NCBI GenBank assembly: GCA_900470965.1
Contig: UCCS01000082.1
Span: 1-36,438 of the forward strand
Direction: 5' to 3'
DNA: 36,438 bases
Source: Hyphomicrobiales bacterium
GTDB taxonomy: Bacteria; Pseudomonadota; Alphaproteobacteria; Rhizobiales; Rhizobiaceae
Numbering within the stretch: position 1 is the first letter of the stretch; each line of letters opens with the position of its first letter. The position numbers and the translations under genes were made by a program. Of this stretch, positions 1-8,400 are shown in pieces. The notes under the pieces are model-generated. The model was not told where the DNA came from. It did not search any database and saw only the letters and a list, made by a program, of their open reading frames with translations.

Positions 1-2
1 CC

Positions 3-158
3 GAGCTTCCGGTCGGCTGGGAGGCCAGCGGCTTTGCGGTCAACCGCAAGATGATCGCCGACTTCGCGGGCGAGCTTCACGTCCAGGGCATCCTGCCGCA
101 GCTGATGACGCCGGAAGACCTCTTCTCCTTCGATGTGGACGGTAGCCGCATCGGGTGA
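3..158 (+). CDS. C-terminal end of an unidentified protein (partial)
   Basis: An open frame enters from the left edge and stops at TGA 156-158, giving 51 residues ending in FDVDGSRIG. The codon use fits a real gene (many GCC, CTC, ATC and AAG codons). I do not recognise the family from this tail. It lies 47 nt upstream of an amino-acid type binding protein on the same strand, so it could be the first visible gene of that transport operon. By analogy with operons that pair this transporter class with an M20 hydrolase it might be a catabolic enzyme, but that is only inference. Confidence 0.6.
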   Translation, partial: ELPVGWEASGFAVNRKMIADFAGELHVQGILPQLMTPEDLFSFDVDGSRIG

Positions 159-205
159 ACGCAATACGAAACGCATAAATTCGAACCAAACAGGGGAAAT
201 GAACA

Positions 206-1096
206 ATGTCGATCAGGAAAATTGCATGCCTTGCTCTGACGAGCGTGGTGATCTCGGGAACGGCCTTCGCTGAAGATGCGGCCCTGCCCAAGCTTTCCGT
301 CAACGACGCGCTTCATGCGCAGTTGCCCGAAGCGATCCGCACGTCTGGCAAGATGATCTCCGTCAACAATGGCTCGTTTCCTCCCTATGAAATCGTCACG
401 GGCACCGAGATGAGCGGCGCCAGCGCCGATCTGACCGACGCGCTGGGTGAGGTTCTCGGCGTCGAGATCGAGCATGAGACCGTGGGCGGTCTGCCGGCGC
501 TGCTGGCTGGCGTCAACTCGGGCCGCTATCAGTTTGCCTTCGGTCCCGTCGGCGATTTCAAGAGCCGCGAGGAATCCAACGACTTCCTCGATTGGGTGCA
601 GGAATTTGTGGTCTTCTCGGTGCAGAAGGGCAATCCGAAGGGCATCACCTCGCTCGATACCGCCTGCGGTAACCGCATCGCCGTCATGGCCGGCGGTTCG
701 GCCGAAAAGGTCATCCAGGTGCAGGCCGAAAAGTGCAAGACCGATGGCAAGGGCGCGATCGAGGTGCAGTCCTTCACCGACCAGCCGAGCTCGATCCTTG
801 CCGTCCGTTCCAAGCGGTCGGATGCCTTCTTCTCCTCCCAGGCGCCGCTCACCTATTTCGTGTCGCAGGCCAACGGTCAGCTGGAACTGACTGGTGTGGG
901 ACAGAAGAACGGTTTTGAGAATCTCTATCAGGGCGCGGTTGTCGCGAAGGGCTCGCCGCTCGGCCCAGTCCTGCGCGATGCGGTCAAAGTGCTGATGGAC
1001 AACGGCACCTATGCCGCGATCATGAAGAAGTGGGGCCTTGAGAACAATATGATCAAGGAGCCCGGCATCAACCTCGGTGGGACGCTTCCGAAATGA
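206..1096 (+). CDS. ABC transporter substrate-binding protein, family 3 (polar amino acid type)
   Basis: A 296-residue periplasmic binding protein expected to capture an amino acid or related small polar compound and deliver it to the adjacent permease. Residues 1-22 form a Sec signal (basic MSIRK, hydrophobic core, cleavage after TAFA). The segment NNGSFPPYEIV near residue 55 is the usual first strand of the SBP_bac_3 fold, and the final part, DNGTYAAIMKKWGLE, matches the family's C-terminal helix. A GGGGAAA ribosome site precedes the ATG. The stop overlaps the permease start (ATGA at 1093-1096), so the two genes are translationally coupled. The substrate cannot be read from sequence; the M20 amidohydrolase downstream suggests an N-acylated or amide-linked amino acid derivative. 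Confidence 0.93.
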   Translation: MSIRKIACLALTSVVISGTAFAEDAALPKLSVNDALHAQLPEAIRTSGKMISVNNGSFPPYEIVTGTEMSGASADLTDALGEVLGVEIEHETVGGLPALLAGVNSGRYQFAFGPVGDFKSREESNDFLDWVQEFVVFSVQKGNPKGITSLDTACGNRIAVMAGGSAEKVIQVQAEKCKTDGKGAIEVQSFTDQPSSILAVRSKRSDAFFSSQAPLTYFVSQANGQLELTGVGQKNGFENLYQGAVVAKGSPLGPVLRDAVKVLMDNGTYAAIMKKWGLENNMIKEPGINLGGTLPK

Positions 1097-2034
1097 GCAC
1101 ACAAACGCAAACACTCGCATCGCCCTCCGGCGATGCGAGAAGCCGGGATGTGGCCCATGCCCACAAGCCCTTCCCCAAAGGCCGCGTTGCGGCCTGGGCC
1201 ATCACGCTTGCGATCGCCGCCTATTGGGCCTGGTCGGTCGCGCATAACGAGAATTTCGGCTGGCCGGTCGTCACTCAATATTTCTTCGACCCGACCGTCA
1301 TCAGCGGCCTTTACGTTTCGCTCGGCCTGACGGTCGTCGCGATGATCATCGGCATCGCGCTCGGCCTCGTGCTGGCCGTCGCGAGAATGTCCAGCGATCG
1401 CCTGGCAAGTTCGCTCGCCTCGCTGTTCATCTGGTTCTTCCGCGGAACACCGCTCCTGGTGCAGCTGATCTTCTGGTACAATCTTTCGACGCTGTTTCCG
1501 ACACTGTCGATCGGCATTCCGTTCGGCCCGACCTTCATGAGCTGGGATACGAACTCGGTGATCAGCCCGATGACGGCCGCGATCGCCGGTCTCGCACTCA
1601 ATGAGACCGCCTATATGGCGGAAATCATCCGCGGCGGGTTGCTTTCGGTGGACAAGGGTCAGTTCGAGACTGCGGAAGCCTTCGGCATGACGCGCAACCG
1701 CGCGCTTCGCCGCATCATCATTCCGCAGGCCATGCGCTCGATCGTTCCGCCGACCGGCAACCAGCTGATCAGCATGATCAAGGCGACTTCGCTCGTCAGC
1801 GTCATCGCCATGGCCGATCTGCTCTATTCGGTGCAGTCGATCTACAACCGCACGTTCGAGATCGTGCCGATGCTGCTGGTTGCCGTTCTCTGGTACCTGC
1901 TCATCACGTCGGTCCTGAACATCGGCCAGGCCTATATCGAGCGCTATTACAGCCGCGGCGATCGCCGCACGGGCGCCGCCAAACCTGCAAAGGAAACGGC
2001 TGTCATGGCACAGGCAACGGAGGCAGGCGCATGA
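1093..2034 (+). CDS. Amino-acid type ABC transporter permease (HisM/GlnP family)
   Basis: A 313-residue inner-membrane permease. It has a cytoplasmic N-terminal extension of about 30 residues, a first membrane helix near 33-50, and a BPD_transp_1 core from about residue 70. FFRGTPLLVQL near 115 is the hallmark of HisM/HisQ/GlnP permeases. The EAA loop, EAFGMTRNRALRRIIIPQA around 195-213, contacts the ATPase. Only one permease gene is present, so the transporter probably uses a homodimer. It overlaps its neighbours by four bases at both ends (ATGA at 1093 and 2031), which indicates a tight operon. The C-terminal 25 residues are polar and Ala-rich beyond the usual family end. Confidence 0.95.
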   Translation: MSTQTQTLASPSGDARSRDVAHAHKPFPKGRVAAWAITLAIAAYWAWSVAHNENFGWPVVTQYFFDPTVISGLYVSLGLTVVAMIIGIALGLVLAVARMSSDRLASSLASLFIWFFRGTPLLVQLIFWYNLSTLFPTLSIGIPFGPTFMSWDTNSVISPMTAAIAGLALNETAYMAEIIRGGLLSVDKGQFETAEAFGMTRNRALRRIIIPQAMRSIVPPTGNQLISMIKATSLVSVIAMADLLYSVQSIYNRTFEIVPMLLVAVLWYLLITSVLNIGQAYIERYYSRGDRRTGAAKPAKETAVMAQATEAGA

Positions 2035-2810
2035 ACGCGATCTCCACTATCGAGCCTCTCGTCAAGGCACGCAATGTCCACAAGTCCTTCGCGGATCTGG
2101 AAGTGCTGAAGGGTATCGATCTCGACGTCGCGCCCGGCGAGGTCGTCGTCGTCCTTGGCCCCTCCGGCTCCGGCAAATCGACGTTCCTGCGCTGTATCAA
2201 CCACCTCGAATCCATCAACCAGGGTTCAATCGAGGTGGATGGTGAACAGATCGGCTACCGCCTGCACAAGGACCGGCTGCTGCAGCTGTCGAACCACGCG
2301 ATCGCCTTGCAGCGCCGCAAGATCGGCATGGTGTTCCAGCAGTTCAATCTCTACCCGCATATGACGGCGCTGCAGAACATCATCGAGGCACCGGTCGGCA
2401 TCCACGGTGAGAGCCGCAAGGTTGCGACCGAAAATGCGCTGAGGCTCCTGGAACGGGTCGGGCTCTCGGCCAAGGCCGACAGCTATCCGCGGCAGCTTTC
2501 CGGCGGCCAGCAGCAGCGCGTGGCGATTGCCCGCGCGCTCGCCATCAAGCCGAAGCTGATGCTCTTCGACGAGCCGACTTCGGCACTCGACCCCGAGCTG
2601 GTCGGCGAGGTTCTCGCCACCATGCGGGATCTTGCAAACCAGGGTCTGACGATGATCGTCGTCACCCACGAGATCGGTTTCGCGCGGGAAGCGGCCGACC
2701 GCGTCGTCTTCATGGATGACGGCAAGGTCGTGGAACAAGGCAAGCCGGAGGACGTGATCGGCAACCCGCAGCACCCCCGCACCAGAAGTTTCCTGTCGCG
2801 CTTTATCTAG
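2031..2810 (+). CDS. Amino-acid ABC transporter ATP-binding protein (GlnQ/HisP family)
   Basis: A 259-residue cytoplasmic ATPase that energises the permease encoded upstream. Walker A is GPSGSGKST at 43-51, the Q-loop is in MVFQQFNLYPHMT, the signature is LSGGQQQR, Walker B is LMLFDEPTSALD, and the switch histidine is in VVTHE. The length and the short C-terminus without a regulatory domain are typical of polar amino-acid ATPases. Residues around 75-98 (IGYRLHKDRLLQLSNHAIA) form a small insertion also seen in HisP-like members. The start overlaps the permease stop as ATGA. The next gene begins 87 nt downstream on the same strand. Confidence 0.95.
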   Translation: MNAISTIEPLVKARNVHKSFADLEVLKGIDLDVAPGEVVVVLGPSGSGKSTFLRCINHLESINQGSIEVDGEQIGYRLHKDRLLQLSNHAIALQRRKIGMVFQQFNLYPHMTALQNIIEAPVGIHGESRKVATENALRLLERVGLSAKADSYPRQLSGGQQQRVAIARALAIKPKLMLFDEPTSALDPELVGEVLATMRDLANQGLTMIVVTHEIGFAREAADRVVFMDDGKVVEQGKPEDVIGNPQHPRTRSFLSRFI

Positions 2811-2897
2811 CGCGGCGGCTCCTCCATGCTCTTGCCCTGCGGGCTGGCTTTACCGTGAGCCGGCCGGCGATACCGCGCCCATGAAACTGGAATTGCC

Positions 2898-4079
2898 ATG
2901 TCCCTCGACAATGATTTTGCCCGCCTCTCCGATTTCGAACCGATGGAAGCGGAGCTGACGGCTGTCCGCCGGCATCTGCACGCTCATCCAGAGCTCTCCT
3001 TCGAGGAGGCCGAGACCGCGCGTTTTGTTGCCGAAAAGCTCGAATCCTGGGGGTATGACGTCACCCGCAACGTCGGCGGCCATGGCGTGGTTGCGCGCAT
3101 GACGGTCGGCGCCGGAAAGAAGAGCATCGCCATCCGCGCCGACATGGACGCTCTGCCGATCACCGAGGAGAGCGGCCGCCCCTATGCCAGCACGGTTGCC
3201 GGCAAGATGCATGCCTGCGGACATGACGGCCACACGACGATACTTCTGGGTGCAGCCGAATATCTGGCACGCACGCGCCGCTTCAACGGGACAGTCAATC
3301 TCATTTTCCAGCCGGCCGAGGAGGCAGGTCCGCTGAGTGGTGCGCCCGCAATGATCGCTGACGGGCTGTTCGAACGCTTTCCCTTCGACGTTATCTTTGG
3401 TCTGCACAATCATCCCGGCGCACCCGAAGGCACCTGGCTGATGCGGTCGGGCCCGCTGATGGCGGCTGCCGACAGCGCCGAGATCATCATCAAGGGCAAG
3501 GGTGGCCACGCCTCGCGGCCGCATCTGACCGTCGATCCGGTGGTCGTTGCCTGCAACCTCGTCGTCAGCCTGCAATCGGTCGTTTCCCGCAGCATCGATC
3601 CGACACAAACCGCGGTCGTCACGGTCGGGGCGATCCATGCCGGCGAGGCCGCAAACGTCATCCCCGAAAGTGCAAAACTGCTGCTCAGCATTCGCTCCTT
3701 CGACCCGAAGGTGCGCGAGACGCTGGAGGTCAGGATCCGCAGGCTCGCCGAAACGATCGCCGACGGTTACGGCGCAGCCGCCGAAATCGAATACACTCGC
3801 GGTCACCCCGTGGTCGTCAATTCGGAAGCGGAAACGGAATTCGCCCGCATGGTCGCAGAAGAACTCGTCGGTGCTGACAAGGTAGCTCTCTGCAACCTCA
3901 TCCCCGGTAGTGAGGACTTCTCGCACTTCCTCGAGCACAAGCCCGGAAGCTTCCTGCGGCTCGGCAACGGTGTGGAATCCGCGATCCTGCACAGTGCCAA
4001 ATACGACTTTGCCGACAAATCCCTGACGGTGGGTGCCGCGATGTGGGCACGCTTGACCGAACGCTATCTCGACGACTGA
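2898..4079 (+). CDS. M20 family metallo-amidohydrolase (hippurate hydrolase/N-acyl amino acid deacylase type)
   Basis: A 393-residue cytoplasmic metallopeptidase-like hydrolase expected to release an amino acid from an N-acyl or amide conjugate. Family metal-site motifs are visible: MHACGHDGH at 104-112, PAEEAG at 139-144 with the general-base Glu, a His in GLHNHPG, and the C-terminal GSEDFSHFL. A dimerisation (lid) domain lies in between, from about residue 185 to 295. There is no signal peptide. It follows the ATPase gene by 87 nt in the same direction with a weak GGA site before the ATG, so it is probably the last gene of the operon. IAA-amino acid hydrolase, HipO and carboxypeptidase-like activities belong to the same family and cannot be separated here. 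Confidence 0.9.
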   Translation: MSLDNDFARLSDFEPMEAELTAVRRHLHAHPELSFEEAETARFVAEKLESWGYDVTRNVGGHGVVARMTVGAGKKSIAIRADMDALPITEESGRPYASTVAGKMHACGHDGHTTILLGAAEYLARTRRFNGTVNLIFQPAEEAGPLSGAPAMIADGLFERFPFDVIFGLHNHPGAPEGTWLMRSGPLMAAADSAEIIIKGKGGHASRPHLTVDPVVVACNLVVSLQSVVSRSIDPTQTAVVTVGAIHAGEAANVIPESAKLLLSIRSFDPKVRETLEVRIRRLAETIADGYGAAAEIEYTRGHPVVVNSEAETEFARMVAEELVGADKVALCNLIPGSEDFSHFLEHKPGSFLRLGNGVESAILHSAKYDFADKSLTVGAAMWARLTERYLDD

Positions 4080-4148
4080 GGCATCTCGGCACAGGCCATG
4101 AACTCTCGCGTCCATGCGTTCGTGGCGCAAACGTTGCAACCTGGCGCG

Positions 4149-5333
4149 CTACCAGGCCGGGAACGGATCTTCGAGAGCTGACCATTCGCGCGGGTCCGCA
4201 CTGGCGAGGCAGTCGTCCAATGCGGTCCGCACACCTGTCTCGTCCATGCCAACCCCGATGAACACCAGTTCCTGCCGGCGGTCGCCCCAGGCGCTGTCCC
4301 ATCGGCTCTGCAGGTGCTGATGAAACTGCTGATGGCTCGGCCAGTCCTGCCGGGGAACAGCTGCCCACCAGAGCCCCATGGGTTCGCAGCGTCGCTGCAC
4401 GCCTGCGGCCGACATAAGGCCCACGTGACGCGGGCGTGTGGCAAGCCAGAAATGGCCTTTGGCGCGAAGCACTCCAGGCCAAGGCTCGTCCAGGAATGCC
4501 CGAAACCGCTTGGGGTCGAACGGGCGCCTCGTGCGGTAGACAAAGCTCGACACCCCATATTCCTCCGTCTCCGGAACATGTTCGCCCGGGCTGTACAATT
4601 CCTTGTGCCACAAGGGATGTGCGGCGGCCTTTTCTTCATCAAAGAGGCCGGTATTGAGGACGGTTGCCAGTGAGACCTTGCCGAGATCCGTCTCCACCTG
4701 ACGCGCATCCGGGTTGAGAGACGCCACGATCTTGCGGATCTCCGCGCGGACCTCTTCAGTCGCATCCGAGATCTTGTTGATCACCACGACATCGGCAAAC
4801 TCGATCTGGTCGACCAGCAGGTCGATGAGGGTGCGCCGATCTTCACCATCCCGTTGCAGGCCGCGGTCGGCCAGCAGATCGGAGCTACTGTAGTCGGCTA
4901 ACAAGTTTGCAGCATCGACCACGGTGACCATCGTGTCGAGTCTGGCAAAATCGGAAAGCGAAACGCCGTTTTCGTCGCAGAAGGAAAATGTTGCCGCTAT
5001 GGGGCGCGGCTCGGCAATGCCGGTGCCTTCAATCAGCAGATAGTCGTATCGCCCCTCTTCGGCCAGCCGCCGCACTTCCGTCAGCAGGTCGTTGCGCAGG
5101 GTGCAGCATATGCAGCCATTGCTGAGCTCGACCAATGTCTCGGTCGTATGCGACAGGTTGCAGCCGCCGTCTCGAATGAGGCTTGCGTCTATGTTCACTT
5201 CGCTCATGTCGTTGACGATGACGGCAACCCGCAAGCCTTCACGATTGCTCAGGACGTGACTGAGAAGCGTCGTCTTACCAGCGCCGAGAAAGCCGGCGAG
5301 CACGGTTACCGGGAGCCGCTCGATCCTGTTCAT
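4149..5333 (-). CDS. zigA: COG0523/CobW family GTPase, ZigA-type zinc metallochaperone
   Basis: A cytoplasmic G3E GTPase thought to deliver zinc to client proteins. From the chosen start it has 394 residues: P-loop GFLGAGKTT at 14-22, the metal-binding CICC at 74-77 (family CxCC), an NKxD-like NKISD, and a CobW C-terminal domain with SSFVYRTRRPFDPKRF and RAKGHFWLATRP. The body is close to what I remember of ZigA proteins. An in-frame ATG at 5435 would add 34 unconserved residues; the ATG at 5333 has an AAGG seven bases upstream and gives the normal ZigA N-terminus. The gene lies 91 nt after the stop of the giant - strand gene. I see no Zur-like box immediately upstream. Confidence 0.9.
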   Translation of the reverse strand: MNRIERLPVTVLAGFLGAGKTTLLSHVLSNREGLRVAVIVNDMSEVNIDASLIRDGGCNLSHTTETLVELSNGCICCTLRNDLLTEVRRLAEEGRYDYLLIEGTGIAEPRPIAATFSFCDENGVSLSDFARLDTMVTVVDAANLLADYSSSDLLADRGLQRDGEDRRTLIDLLVDQIEFADVVVINKISDATEEVRAEIRKIVASLNPDARQVETDLGKVSLATVLNTGLFDEEKAAAHPLWHKELYSPGEHVPETEEYGVSSFVYRTRRPFDPKRFRAFLDEPWPGVLRAKGHFWLATRPRHVGLMSAAGVQRRCEPMGLWWAAVPRQDWPSHQQFHQHLQSRWDSAWGDRRQELVFIGVGMDETGVRTALDDCLASADPREWSALEDPFPAW

Positions 5334-5424
5334 CGGCATGCCTTGAACGTGGGCACTCGGAGCGGTCGGTATTTGCGTCGTATGGGCCTCATTCGAATCC
5401 CGTTCGTAGCCTCCTTCCGATGCG

Positions 5425-8400
5425 TCATGCGGCAAGCTGTGGACGGAAGATCACATCGGCATAGTAATTCGCTGAATCGTATGTGCTGGTCGGGAAGAGC
5501 CCCGCGGTTGCGGAGCCGCCATAGGCATAGACGCCATTGCCACCGGCCAAAGCGCTTGACTGAGCCGTCAGCGGACCGTTTGTCACCGCATTGGTGAAGA
5601 AGCCGTCCGTCGCCACATAGGCACCTGTCGTGTGATAGGAGGCGACATAGTTGGTGTTGGCGGTGATGGTAACCGGTGTTGCAAAGTTCACCGTCTGCCA
5701 ACCGCTCGCCGTGGTGTTGGTGAAGGTGGCGGTCGCGAGTTTGGTGCCTGTCGTGGTCCACAGGTCGACGACATTCTGTCCGTTGTCATTGGCGCTGCGG
5801 TAGAACTTGATGCCGGTAATGTCGCCGGCAACGTTCGACTGGAACTTGACGCCGAGTTCAATCTGCTGACCATCGTTGAGGTTCGTCTGGGTCGGCGTGC
5901 TGGAGGCGGAAAACAGGCTGTAGCTCGTTGGCGCCGTCGACACGGCGACATTGAAGGTCTCGTTGGCCGACAGACCTCCGAGGTCGGTCGCCGTCACCTT
6001 GACGCCGTAAGTGCCTGATGTCGTCGGCGTGCCAGAGAATGTCCGTGTCGTGGCGTTGAAGGCCAGCCAGGCGGGCAGCGCCGTGCCATCGGCAGCAGTT
6101 GCCGTATAGGTCAGCGTCTCGGTGCTGTCGACATCGGTAAAGGTGGTGGTCGGCAGCACGAAGGAGAAGGCAGAGCCGACGGTGGCATTCTGGGTGGCCG
6201 TCTGGACGGCGAGCACCGGTGCGTCGTTGGCACCATGGATGGTGACGGTCAGGTTTGCCGTGGCGGTGGCGCCGGCAGCGTCGCGCATCGTGTAGCTGAA
6301 CACATCGCTCAGCGTGTTGGTCGACTGGCGCAGCGCCTGGACGGCAGCATTGGTCTCGTTGACGGCATAGCTATAGACGCCCGATGCGCTGAGCACGAGA
6401 CTGCCATAGGTGCCATTCAGTGCCGAACCGAGCGTGCCTGATGTCGCACCGAAGACGACGGCCGTGACCGTCTTGGTGTCACCGGCATCCGGATCGGTGT
6501 CGTTGGTCAGCACATTGCCGCTCGCAACCACACCACCCGAACCATTAGCAATGCCACCCTTCTCGGTCGCGTCACCCGCATCGGCAACCGCCGTCGGCGT
6601 CGTGTTCGAGCTCGGCGTGGTGAACATCACATCGACCCAATAGTTCGTCGACTCGAAGGTGCTCGTGGGATACAGGCTGGCGCTGCCATAGGTATATACG
6701 CCGTTGCCACTGGCTGGAGCCGTCAGGGGGCCGCTCGTCACATTGGAGACGAAGTAGCTGGCGGTTGTCGAATAGTGGCCGGTATTCGTATGGTAGGACG
6801 CCGTGTAGGTCTGTCCCGCCGTCAACGTCACCGGGCTGGTGAAATAGGCAGTCTGCCAGCCGCTCGCAGTCTCGTTCGTGAAGGTGAGGGTCGCAATCCG
6901 CGTACCCGTGCTCGACCAGAGTGAGCCGGTATGCGTGCCGGTGTCCTGGCTGCCCTTATAGAAACGAATGCCGGTGACGGTCCCTGCCACGGAGGTCTGG
7001 AATTTGACCCCGAGCTCGACGGCCGACGTATCGTCGGTGTTGACGACAGCAGGCGTCCCCGCGCCGAAGAGAGAATAAAAGCTCGCCCCGGTCACGGTGA
7101 CCGTGCGCCCTGCCGAGGGTGCTTCAAGATTGATGCTGTCGTCGACGGCCCGTGAGCGGATCGTGTAATTGCCCGCGATCTGCGGCGACCAGGTATAGGT
7201 CCAGTTCTCATCGCCTGCCGCCGGATGCCAGCTCGCTCCATTGTCGGTCGAAACCTCGACGCCGGCAATGACCCCGCCGCCCGTGTCGGTGGCCGTACCT
7301 GTAATCGTGACTGTGGAGCCAACAGTCGCCGTTGACGGCGCCGTGATGATGGAAGTCGGTGCAACATGATCCGTGGAGCCGGTCGTGGCGACGAGCCCGG
7401 ATTGCAGCGTCCCAGGCTGAATGCCCATGTCGGCCAGCAGATTGACCATTGCCTGCTGCACGCGGGGATCGGTCGGGGTCGCCTCATTATCGTGATTGTT
7501 GCTTAAGCCCCATGTCCAGTAGACAGTACCGGCGCCAAACACCAATGCACCGCTCGGTGCACGATAAAGCGTCAGATTGTGGGTCGCGGTCGCGTTGCCG
7601 GTCGTGTTTCCGTAATCGAGCAAATAGGTGCTGACCGGAAGCGTCGTCGAAGACAGCTTGACGAGACCGGCCGGATCGAAGCCATTATCGGTCGCTTCGT
7701 CCCACTCGTAGCCCAGATAGTTCTTGGTTAGCGTTGCCGTCTGGCCGGGCTGGAGATTGGAAACGCTCGTGTTGCGCCAGAAACGCAGATTGGCGTCATC
7801 ATATCCGACCGTGATCGCGCTGAGATTGCTGCCGACATCATCGACCTTGAACAGCTGCCCGGTCAGCGAGTTTTCCGGGTTTCCCCCACCGATAGCGGGT
7901 GGGCTGAGACGCGGATCGCGGAATGTACCCGTCCATTCGTTCGAAGGGTCTATGCTGGCGCCGGGCGACCATGTCTCCTTGTAGGAAATAAGGGTGCGAT
8001 AAGGCGTGCCGTCGGCGCTATAGGCGTTGCCCCAACGGGTACGCCAATAGACCTCGTTACCGCTCCAGAACATCAGGTTGACACCTGCATCGCGTGCAGC
8101 TTCGACATTGGTCCTCTGCTGTCCAGACCAGTATTCGTCATGCCCGGCATCAACATAGGTCTTGTGATTGAGCAGCAGGCTGCCATAGCGGTCGACGTCG
8201 ACACCCGACAGGTACGAAACATCATAGCCGTTCTGCTCCAGCCAGTAGATGCCTGCATATTCGGCGCCGAACAGATAGTCTTGCGGACCGGCATAAGTGC
8301 CAACCCCACCACGGGTCGCAATCGGCCTGTTGTAACTGACAGCATAGGCGCGACCAGCGCCCTGCCCCGTTGCCGGACCGTTGCCACCGTAGAAGTTTGC

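Noticed and set aside
2850..4139. Long - strand open frame (429 codons) opposite the M20 gene
   Set aside because: Antisense to a clear M20 enzyme; its translation has no recognisable family and is the usual shadow of GC-rich coding DNA.
5339..5435. N-terminal 34-residue extension of the ZigA-like protein
   Set aside because: The extension is unconserved in character, overlaps the giant gene's stop, and a better-placed ATG with AAGG upstream gives the family N-terminus.
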